DNA of 64,000 nucleotides from Limibacillus halophilus (GTDB lineage Bacteria > Pseudomonadota > Alphaproteobacteria > Kiloniellales > CECT-8803): positions 620,001 to 684,000 of the forward strand of contig NZ_JACHXA010000001.1 of the NCBI RefSeq assembly GCF_014191775.1, in the 5' to 3' direction. Made by a program: the position numbers and the translations under genes. Below, in pieces: positions 57,774 through 64,000 of the stretch (positions are counted from its first letter, which is position 1; each line of letters opens with the position of its first letter). Below the pieces are notes generated by a model that was not told the DNA's origin, did no database searches, and worked only from the letters and a program-made list of their open reading frames with translations.

Positions 57774-58769
57774 TCAGACGATCCGCGCGCCGCTTTCGTC
57801 GAAATAGAGTGCGTTTCTGGGTTGGATGGCGACGATATCCCCGGGCATAAGGTCGCTGTGAGCATCCGTCAGTGTGACAAGCTCGTGCCCCTCTAGGGTC
57901 AGGTAGAGCCGGGTCTGGTCGCCAAGATGTTCGATTCTGACCACCTTTGAAGGCTTACCTTCACCGTGTTGTATGTGCTCTGGACGGAGCCCGATTGTCT
58001 TCGCACCGGAAGGTGCGTGCGGGAATAGATTGGCTGGAAGGGCGTTGATCCGCGGGATACCAAGGCGCCCGGCAACGTAAAGGCTGATCGGCTCCTCGTA
58101 GATCTCTCGCGGGCTACCGAACTGCACTAGCTTTCCCTCGTCCAGTACACCCACGTGGGTGGCCATCGTCATTGCCTCGATCTGGTCGTGCGTTACATAG
58201 AGCATTGTCGCGCCAAGGCGGGCCTGAATACGCTTGAGTTCCACGCGCAGATCGGCGCGCAGCTTGGCGTCGAGGGAGCTAAGCGGTTCGTCCATAAGAT
58301 AGATCGCCGGATCGCGGACGAGGGCCCTGCCGATCGAGACGCGCTGCATCTCCCCGCCCGAGAGCGCGGTCGCCTTGTTGTCGAGCTTGTGCGGTATGCG
58401 CAGTACCTCGGCGACTTCCTGGACCTTGCGCCTGATTTCGTCTTCCGGTGTCTTCAGGATCGGCGAGCGTAAAGGAAAGGAGAGGTTTTCCCGCACGGTC
58501 ATGTGTGGATAGAGCGAGTACTGCTGGAACACCATGGCGACGTCGCGTTCGGCCGGCGTCTCCCTAACAACGGAACGACCGCCTATGAAAATGTCACCCT
58601 GGTCCGGCCGTTCCAGACCCGAAACCACGCGCAACATCGTGGTCTTGCCGGCGCCGGTGGGCCCCAGCAGAACCACAAAAGCACCGTCGGGGACAGTCAT
58701 CGTGACGTCGTCGAGCGCAATGGTCGAGCCGAAGGTCTTCGTCACATTGCGCATTGTGACTTCAGCCAT
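57774..58769 (-). CDS. ABC transporter ATP-binding protein (MalK/UgpC/GlpS-like)
   Basis: The 331-residue ATPase has Walker A GPTGAGKTTM, Q-loop FQQYSLYPHMTV, signature ALSGGEMQRVSIGRAL, Walker B YLMDEPLSSLD and switch His in LYVTHDQIEAM. A TOBE domain follows from about residue 240. The signature has GGEMQ rather than GGQQQ. It overlaps the upstream ATPase gene by 8 bp. Two different ATPases in one operon suggest a heterodimeric motor, as described for the glycerol importer GlpSTPQV of rhizobia. Confidence 0.92.
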   Translation of the reverse strand: MAEVTMRNVTKTFGSTIALDDVTMTVPDGAFVVLLGPTGAGKTTMLRVVSGLERPDQGDIFIGGRSVVRETPAERDVAMVFQQYSLYPHMTVRENLSFPLRSPILKTPEDEIRRKVQEVAEVLRIPHKLDNKATALSGGEMQRVSIGRALVRDPAIYLMDEPLSSLDAKLRADLRVELKRIQARLGATMLYVTHDQIEAMTMATHVGVLDEGKLVQFGSPREIYEEPISLYVAGRLGIPRINALPANLFPHAPSGAKTIGLRPEHIQHGEGKPSKVVRIEHLGDQTRLYLTLEGHELVTLTDAHSDLMPGDIVAIQPRNALYFDESGARIV

Positions 58770-59859
58770 GAGACAAAACCCCCTCGTTCAAGGCGGACAA
58801 GATGGCTCGCCCGGACTGGCTGTCGAAGAGCGTGACGGTCGCTCCATTGAACTCCAACCCGACAGTCTCGCCGACCCTGGCAGACTGCTCTGCGGCGATT
58901 CGCGCTTTAACGTCGCCATTAGGGGTCTTGAGCGTCACGATTTGGGTTGTGCCCAGGTACTCCGTCGCGATGATTTCTCCACGGTAGCCGGAGGTGTCCG
59001 AAAGGCGAATGTGCTCGGGCCGGACCCCATAGATCATATCACCGTCGAATGGCTCACGCAGGGCAGGAACCGTCATAGTTTGGTGGTGCAACGTTACGTT
59101 GGTGGCGTCAATTTCTAGGCTTCCATGGAACTTGAGGAAGTTCATTGGCGGTGAACCGATGAACTCCGCAACGAAGCGGGTCGCCGGTTTGTCATAGATA
59201 TCCTGTGGTCGGCCAAACTGTTCGATGATGCCGTGGTTCATTACGACGATCTTATCGCCCATTTGCATCGCTTCTAGTTGATCGTGGGTCACATACACGG
59301 TGGTCGCGCCCATCCGGTCGTGGAGTTTCTTGAGCTCCTCCGACATATGCTCACGGAACTCGGCATCAAGAGCGCCCAACGGCTCATCCATGAGAAAGCA
59401 TTTCGGGTTGCGGACGATTGCACGGCCGAGCGCAACGCGCTGCCTATCGCCTCCTGAAAGACCACCGACGGGGCGATCAAGAATACTCTCGATCCCCAGG
59501 ATGCGGGCAACTTCAGCGACCTTCTCGCGCACTTGGGCTCGCGGCATCCTCTGGCTGATCAGTGGATAGCTGATGTTATTGCGCACGTTCATATGCGGGT
59601 AGAGCGCGAACATCTGGAACACAAAAGCTATGTCACGCTGGCTTGCAGGCTTTTGGCCAACTTCCTCGCCGTCGATATAAATTGCGCCGGAGGTCGGCAG
59701 TTCGAGCCCGGCGATCATCCTGAGCGTCGTTGTCTTGCCGCAGCCCGAGGGGCCGAGGAGCATGAAGAACTCGCCATCCTCAATTCTGAACGATGATGAC
59801 TGCACGGCAGTAAAGTCACCGAATTCCTTGCAAATGTTCTGAACAACGATCTCAGCCAT
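58762..59859 (-). CDS. ABC transporter ATP-binding protein (second motor subunit)
   Basis: The 365-residue ATPase has Walker A GPSGCGKTTT, Q-loop FQMFALYPHMNV, signature GLSGGDRQRVALGRAI, Walker B FLMDEPLGALD and switch His in VYVTHDQLEAM, then a TOBE domain. The signature has GGDRQ. It pairs with the 57774-58769 product, overlapping it by 8 bp. The gene follows the small membrane protein gene by 3 bp. Confidence 0.92.
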   Translation of the reverse strand: MAEIVVQNICKEFGDFTAVQSSSFRIEDGEFFMLLGPSGCGKTTTLRMIAGLELPTSGAIYIDGEEVGQKPASQRDIAFVFQMFALYPHMNVRNNISYPLISQRMPRAQVREKVAEVARILGIESILDRPVGGLSGGDRQRVALGRAIVRNPKCFLMDEPLGALDAEFREHMSEELKKLHDRMGATTVYVTHDQLEAMQMGDKIVVMNHGIIEQFGRPQDIYDKPATRFVAEFIGSPPMNFLKFHGSLEIDATNVTLHHQTMTVPALREPFDGDMIYGVRPEHIRLSDTSGYRGEIIATEYLGTTQIVTLKTPNGDVKARIAAEQSARVGETVGLEFNGATVTLFDSQSGRAILSALNEGVLSHG

Positions 59860-59862
59860 GCT

Positions 59863-60051
59863 TCACTCCGGAAAATGGCTGACGATGATGAACATGACCG
59901 TGCCCACCAGCGTCACCATGAAAGAGTAAGTGAAGGCTGCGAGGATGTAGGGCTGCATCATCATGATCACCCCAACCGCAATCAGTAGGGAGGCCAACGC
60001 CTCCCAGGATCCGCGGCGCAACCGCAACAGACCGTTGATGAAACCGCTCAT
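59863..60051 (-). CDS. Small two-helix membrane protein of the ABC operon
   Basis: The 62-residue protein has two membrane segments (about 17-36 and 38-57: LASLLIAVGVIMMMQ, TYSFMVTLVGTVMFIIV). Its ATG overlaps the stop of the upstream permease (ATGA at 60048-60051), and its stop is 3 bp before the first ATPase. The tight coupling says it is real. Small membrane proteins also occur in the rhizobial glycerol importer operon, where one (DUF2160) has no known role; I cannot say whether this is related. It may be an auxiliary subunit of the importer. Confidence 0.72.
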   Translation of the reverse strand: MSGFINGLLRLRRGSWEALASLLIAVGVIMMMQPYILAAFTYSFMVTLVGTVMFIIVSHFPE

Positions 60052-60986
60052 TTCCGAACCGCTCCGAAGGTAATGCCGCGCAGCAGGTGCTTGCGCAGAA
60101 GGATGGTGAAGACCATTACTGGCACGAGGAAAATGGTGGCGCCTGCGGCTACGGCAGGCCAGTCCTGACCGCCTACGCCGATGATCGTCGGGATGAAGGG
60201 CGGCGCGGTCTGAGCCGTGCCGGACGTCAACAGGACCGCAAAGGCATACTCGTTCCAGGCAAAGATCAGACAGAAGATCGCTGTGGAAGCGATGCCGGTC
60301 GCAGCCTGGGGTAGCACCACCTTGTAGAAAGCCTGGAAGCGCGTATAGCCGTCGATCAAGGCTGCTTCCTCGTACTCCCGTGGAATCTCGTCGATGAAGC
60401 CCTTCAGCAGCCAAACCGAAAGCGAGAGGTTGACAGCCGTATAGAGCAATATCATGCCGGCATGGGTATCCGAGAGGCCAAGCGAGCGGAACATCAGGAA
60501 AATCGGAATAGCAACCGCAATTGGCGGCATCATCCTGGTCGAAAGGATGAAAAACAGCAGGTCGTCCTTGAGCGGTATCCGATAGCGCGAGAAGGCATAA
60601 GCCGCGAGCGTCCCTAGGAAAACCGAGAGGAAGGTCGAGCCAAACCCGATGATGACCGAGTTCAAGAAGCGCTCGCCGAACCGCGACGGGCCTGCGATGA
60701 CCATACCCTTTTCGCGCACAATCTGCTCGTACCAGGTCGTTGGCGGGTTGGCGGCCATGTATTCCTGGGTCTGGCGCGTCTGCGTCGTGAAGAGGTTCAC
60801 ATATCCTTCCAGCGAGGGCTCGAACAGCACCTTTGGCGGATAGGCGATGGAGTCCGGCGAGGACTTGAAGCCCGTTGCAAGAATCCAGAGCAGCGGCAAG
60901 AGAGTGATCACGGCGTAGCCGACGACCAAGACGCCGGCAAACCACTTCTGGCGCTTCGATGGCTCGGTGATGGAATAACTGCTCAT
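60048..60986 (-). CDS. ABC transporter permease (MalG type)
   Basis: The 312-residue inner-membrane permease has an N-terminal helix at about 15-36 and five more. The EAA loop is EYEEAALIDGYTRFQAFYKVVLPQAATGI. A periplasmic loop of about 75 residues follows helix 1, longer than in most MalG proteins. The start at 60986 overlaps the stop of the other permease by 4 bp. It forms the channel with the 60983-61930 product. Confidence 0.92.
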   Translation of the reverse strand: MSSYSITEPSKRQKWFAGVLVVGYAVITLLPLLWILATGFKSSPDSIAYPPKVLFEPSLEGYVNLFTTQTRQTQEYMAANPPTTWYEQIVREKGMVIAGPSRFGERFLNSVIIGFGSTFLSVFLGTLAAYAFSRYRIPLKDDLLFFILSTRMMPPIAVAIPIFLMFRSLGLSDTHAGMILLYTAVNLSLSVWLLKGFIDEIPREYEEAALIDGYTRFQAFYKVVLPQAATGIASTAIFCLIFAWNEYAFAVLLTSGTAQTAPPFIPTIIGVGGQDWPAVAAGATIFLVPVMVFTILLRKHLLRGITFGAVRK

Positions 60987-61930
60987 CGCTCCTTCACCTT
61001 GTTTAGGGCCTTTACATAGATTGAGGCGAGCCCGAAGACGGTCACGAAAAGGATGATGGCGTAGGCCGAAGCATAGCCAGTTCGCCACTTCTCGAAGGCC
61101 TCCCGCTTCAAATTGATGGAGGTTAGCTCGGTCGTTGAGCCTGGTCCGCCGCCGGTGAGTTGAACTACGAGATCGAACATCTTGAAGTTCTCAATGCCCC
61201 GAAACAGCACCGCCAGCATCAGGAAGGGCAGCACCATGGGAACGGTAATGGTCCAGAACTGCCGCCACTTTGACGCCCGGTCGCACTCCGCCGCCTCGTA
61301 AATGGAATCTGGGATCGAGCGCAGACCGGCGAGACAGATCAGCATCACAAAAGGCGTCCACATCCAAGTGTCCACGATCACGATCGACCAGGGCGCCAGA
61401 GAGACATCGCCGATCATGGAAAAACCGCTTGGATCTGCGCCGGTCAAGAAGGCGACCGCGTAATTGAATAGGCCTATCTGCGGCTGATAGAGAAAGGTCC
61501 AGAAGTTTCCGACCACCGCCGGAGACAACATCATGGGCAGGACGATGATCGTGGTCCAAAGATCATTGCCTTTGAACTTGCGATTGATCAGCCACGCAAG
61601 AGTAAAGCCGATAAGGACCTGGAATACGATGGTCCAGACCAGGAAGTGCGCCGTCGCTTGCATGGTGATCCAGATGTCGCTGTCGGTCAGGATGCGCTCG
61701 TAATTGCGCAAGCCAAGCCATTGCACATCGGCATTCGGGCGGTTGGCGCGGAAGTTAGTGAAGCTCAGCCGAATCGTCCAAATCAGCGGAAAGATATTCA
61801 CCGCTAACAGCAGGATGATCGTCGGTGCCACGAAGATCCAAGCGATAGCTTTGTCGGAGAGCCCTTTGATCCGCCGCGCGACCTTTGGCGGCGTGGCTTT
61901 GGCGGCACGCTCCATCGCTGTCTCTGACAT
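60983..61930 (-). CDS. ABC transporter permease (MalF type)
   Basis: The 315-residue inner-membrane permease has a polar N-terminal tail of about 28 residues and helix 1 at about 29-50 (IAWIFVAPTIILLLAVNIFPLIW). The EAA loop is SIYEAAECDRASKWRQFWTITVPMVLPFL. LSFTNFRANRPNADVQWLGLRNYERIL is typical of MalF-like sugar permeases. It lies 125 bp after the binding-protein gene, across a hairpin region. Confidence 0.92.
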   Translation of the reverse strand: MSETAMERAAKATPPKVARRIKGLSDKAIAWIFVAPTIILLLAVNIFPLIWTIRLSFTNFRANRPNADVQWLGLRNYERILTDSDIWITMQATAHFLVWTIVFQVLIGFTLAWLINRKFKGNDLWTTIIVLPMMLSPAVVGNFWTFLYQPQIGLFNYAVAFLTGADPSGFSMIGDVSLAPWSIVIVDTWMWTPFVMLICLAGLRSIPDSIYEAAECDRASKWRQFWTITVPMVLPFLMLAVLFRGIENFKMFDLVVQLTGGGPGSTTELTSINLKREAFEKWRTGYASAYAIILFVTVFGLASIYVKALNKVKER

Positions 61931-61992
61931 AAGAAACCCTTCCCGGTTCTTGGCTCAACCAGCGCGACCTTCAAGGTGAATCTGACCGCTCG

Positions 61993-62035
61993 CAGCGCGG
62001 CCGCGCTGATGATCCCGCCTAAGAAGGCGGCGGGA
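61993..62035. other. Intercistronic hairpins between binding protein and permease genes
   Basis: A perfect 16-bp palindrome (CAGCGCGG with CCGCGCTG, 61993-62008) is followed by a stem TCCCGCC (62013-62019) with GGCGGGA (62029-62035). Neither has a T-tract on the minus strand. Hairpins at this place commonly keep the binding-protein mRNA more abundant than the permease mRNA. Confidence 0.5.
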
Positions 62036-62055
62036 CCATCCGCACAGCTTAGCGC

Positions 62056-63381
62056 TTAGAGCTTGCCTTCGTCCTCGAATACTTCGATCCAGTCCTTGAC
62101 TAGGCCATCGAGGGCTTCCTGCGCCGTGCCCTGATCGGCAACCACGTACTTGTGGACGCGATCTTGCATGGACAAAAGGAGGGAAGCGTAAGCCGGCTCG
62201 GCCCAGAAATCCTTCACGATCGCCATCGAATCGAGAAAGGTCTGCGCGTACGGCTGGCTGGTCGCAAAACCCGGATCTTCGACGACTGCGCGCAGCGCCG
62301 AGTAACCACCGAGTTTCCACCACTTCGCCTGGATTTCCGGCTGCGCGAACCACTTGATGTACTCAAGAGCCGCCTCCTGGCTGTCGGAATACGACACCAC
62401 AGAAATACCCTGCCCACCAAGCTGGGCGAAGTGACCACCGGGGCCCGCCGGGTTCGGGAAGTAGCCGGACTTGTCGCCGCCGACCTTCGGGTCAGCGTTC
62501 ACGCCGGGCCAAATGAAGGCGAAGTTCATCTGCATCGCCACCTGGCCCGATTTGTAAGCGTCGATATTCTCTGACATGTACCAGTCCGAGGAGCCCGGGG
62601 GCGTGCAACAATTGTAGAGCGCCTTGTAATACTCCAGGCCCGCGGCAGCCTCAGGCGAGTTGACGAAGCCTTCAAGATCGTAGGGCTTGTCCGGGTTTTC
62701 GTAGAGGAAGCCGTAGTTGTAGAGCGCGTTAGTCACACCCATGGTGATGCCTTCGGAACCGCGTTCGGTGTAGATTGAAGCGCCGTAGACAGTAGTGCCG
62801 TCGATCTCGCGCCCTTGAAAGAACTCGCCGATGTCTTTCAGTTCGGCGAGCGTGGCCGGAGCGGCTAGGTCGCGGCCATATTTCGCTTTGAACTCGGCCT
62901 GGAGCGCAGGCCGCTCGAACCAATCCTTGCGGTAGGTCCAGCCGACAACGTCGCCGAAAGCTGGAAGCGCCCAGTAGTTCGGGGTGCCCTTCGGCCATTC
63001 CGAATAACCGGTGACAGTCGCCGGGATGAAGTCATCCATCGAAATGCCTTCGGCATCGAAGAAATCGTTTAGTTTGACGTAATGTCCCGCCTCGGCCCCT
63101 AGGCCGATCCATTGGCTGTCGCCAATCATCAGATCGCAGAGTTTGCCGCCGGAATTGAGCTCGTTGAGCATCCTGTCGGCGAAATTGGGCCAAGGCACAA
63201 ACTCGAAACTCATGCTGTGGCCGGACTTCTCTTCGAAATCCTTGGAGAGCTCAATCAGGGCGTTTGCCGGATCCCAGGCTGCCCAGCAAAGAGTAAGCTC
63301 GTCGGCCTGAACACTCCGCGGGGCTGCAAAAGCCGTCGCTGCGGCAAACATGGTAACCGCAATAATGTGAGTCTTCTTCAT
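62056..63381 (-). CDS. Carbohydrate/polyol ABC transporter substrate-binding protein
   Basis: The 441-residue exported receptor has a Sec signal peptide (MKKTHIIAVTMFAAATAFAA... ending VQADE). The mature start ELTLCWAAWDPANALIELSKDFEEKSG and GKLCDLMIGDSQWIGLG are typical of family 1 solute-binding proteins for sugars and sugar alcohols. A Cys-Cys pair (YNCCTPPGSSDWYMSEN) lies near the middle. A strong GGAGGAG ribosome site precedes it. It is the first gene of the importer operon, after a LacI-type regulator gene on the same strand. Confidence 0.92.
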   Translation of the reverse strand: MKKTHIIAVTMFAAATAFAAPRSVQADELTLCWAAWDPANALIELSKDFEEKSGHSMSFEFVPWPNFADRMLNELNSGGKLCDLMIGDSQWIGLGAEAGHYVKLNDFFDAEGISMDDFIPATVTGYSEWPKGTPNYWALPAFGDVVGWTYRKDWFERPALQAEFKAKYGRDLAAPATLAELKDIGEFFQGREIDGTTVYGASIYTERGSEGITMGVTNALYNYGFLYENPDKPYDLEGFVNSPEAAAGLEYYKALYNCCTPPGSSDWYMSENIDAYKSGQVAMQMNFAFIWPGVNADPKVGGDKSGYFPNPAGPGGHFAQLGGQGISVVSYSDSQEAALEYIKWFAQPEIQAKWWKLGGYSALRAVVEDPGFATSQPYAQTFLDSMAIVKDFWAEPAYASLLLSMQDRVHKYVVADQGTAQEALDGLVKDWIEVFEDEGKL

Positions 63382-63604
63382 TGGTTATCTCCTCCCATGT
63401 CAAGCCATGCGTTGGTTCGTGGTTAACATCACCACGACACTATGGCTTGTTATCACTATCCTGATGGGGAGCGGGTACCTTGTCTAGGGAATTTTGAGGT
63501 ACGCTCATCATTTTGACATTTTCATGACGCTAAATAGAAGAAATGTGCCCTCGAGAGGCATTCAAACACAGTCTTTCTTAGGCAGGGATCCACCGTTAGG
63601 GCAG
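63382..63604. promoter_or_regulatory. Promoter region of the importer operon
   Basis: 223 bp between the regulator stop and the binding-protein start. It contains a stretch with GTTATCACTATC and GTTAACATCACCACG words that could hold a LacI-type operator, but I see no clean palindrome. No gene is present. Confidence 0.35.
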
Positions 63605-64000
63605 TCAGGGGAGGTTTTCGCGGAGGACGACCTCTATCCGGACGCGCTCTTGGGCTTCGAAGATCGCCACGCTATCGCATAGGGCGCGGAGTACCCGTAT
63701 TGCACTGCGTGCGAGATGCCCGACGTTCTGGTTGATGACGGCAGCAATCTCATCATCTTGTAGAGCCTGACGTGTGGTTTCCGTCAGTTCATGGGCGATG
63801 ACGACCAGACCACCGAGGCGACCGCTTTTGCGCAATGCACTGAGGAGCGGTCGGTTTCCGGAACCCATGGAATAGACGCCAACGATGTTGGGCCGTGAGA
63901 GCACGACCTGTCCCACCACGTCTTCCATGCGACGGCGGTCGTCGAAGGATTCTACAGAGGGCAACACGGTGAGGTGGGGAAACTCGCTGGCCATGACATC
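63605..64000 (-). CDS. LacI-family transcriptional regulator, 3' part (5' end beyond window)
   Basis: The last 131 codons of a LacI/GalR-type regulator. The visible part is the C-terminal effector-binding half: RPNIVGVYSMGSGNRPLLSALRKSGRLGGLVVIAHELTETTRQAL, then EIAAVINQNVGHLARSAIRVL. The DNA-binding N-terminus lies beyond 64000, and the frame is open there. It is followed by the importer operon and probably represses it until the sugar or polyol is present. Confidence 0.82.
   Translation of the reverse strand, partial: DVMASEFPHLTVLPSVESFDDRRRMEDVVGQVVLSRPNIVGVYSMGSGNRPLLSALRKSGRLGGLVVIAHELTETTRQALQDDEIAAVINQNVGHLARSAIRVLRALCDSVAIFEAQERVRIEVVLRENLP

Noticed and set aside
59863-60945. Long minus-strand frame spanning the MalG-type permease
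   Set aside because: Only its last 62 codons, starting at 60051, form a credible small membrane protein; the rest is the wrong frame of the permease gene.
1-64000. CRISPR array, rRNA, tRNA or prophage genes
   Set aside because: No regularly spaced direct repeats, no cas genes, no rRNA/tRNA-like cloverleaf and no phage structural genes were seen on reading the window.

Overview
The window looks like an accessory, catabolism-rich stretch of an alphaproteobacterial genome (Rhizobiales or Rhodospirillales type). This rests on the density of ABC importers, LysR regulators and oxidoreductases, a DUF1127 protein, Rnk proteins and an IS6-family element. No housekeeping genes, rRNA or tRNA were recognised. 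All calls come from reading translations and DNA by eye; no database or alignment was run.

Layout. 1-3858: an RND efflux pump (permease cut by the window edge) with its membrane fusion protein. 4153-13151: a catabolic cluster with a complete three-component Rieske oxygenase (oxygenase, ferredoxin and FAD reductase), an N,N-dimethylformamidase-like hydrolase, an M29/NicX-type metalloenzyme, a flavin reductase-like protein, an alpha/beta hydrolase and a LysR regulator. 13798-19854: an ABC importer with a TorT-like receptor, a GMC oxidoreductase and an M20 deacylase. 20074-22542: a zinc-ribbon protein coupled to an MscS channel, and two Rnk-type proteins. 22957-28204: a coupled cysteine-synthase-like enzyme and PLP decarboxylase, an exported cupin, and a divergent SARP-like regulator with TPRs. 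28233-33902: IS6 remnants, DUF1127 and DUF3830 proteins and a PotABCD-type importer. 34254-39209: an operon of two paralogous PLP decarboxylases, a small coiled-coil protein, a methyltransferase and an alpha/beta-hydrolase-fold protein. 39336-50845: a LysR regulator and a second PotABCD-type importer interleaved with AtuA-like/DUF4387 proteins, then a proline-racemase-family enzyme, a class III CoA transferase, a degenerate thiolase with a DUF35 partner, and an ornithine-cyclodeaminase-family protein. 51023-55021: a quinone/electrophile-type redox group (glutathionyl-hydroquinone reductase, FMN reductase, DoxX, NADP-binding protein) with a divergent LysR. 55297-56115: an IS6-family element. 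56117-64000: a DhaK-DhaL kinase behind a carbohydrate/polyol ABC importer, ending in a partial LacI-type regulator.

Modules meet at traces of IS6-family transposase: one intact 234-codon copy and four decayed, gap-free fragments, all in the same orientation (28233-28330, 29766-29830, 39229-39312, 50850-50985). The region therefore reads as a mosaic of catabolic cassettes assembled around one IS family. The best candidates for undescribed biology are the Rieske/amidase/NicX-like cluster, the tandem-decarboxylase/methyltransferase operon, and the AtuA/DUF4387/racemase/thiolase-DUF35 operon.
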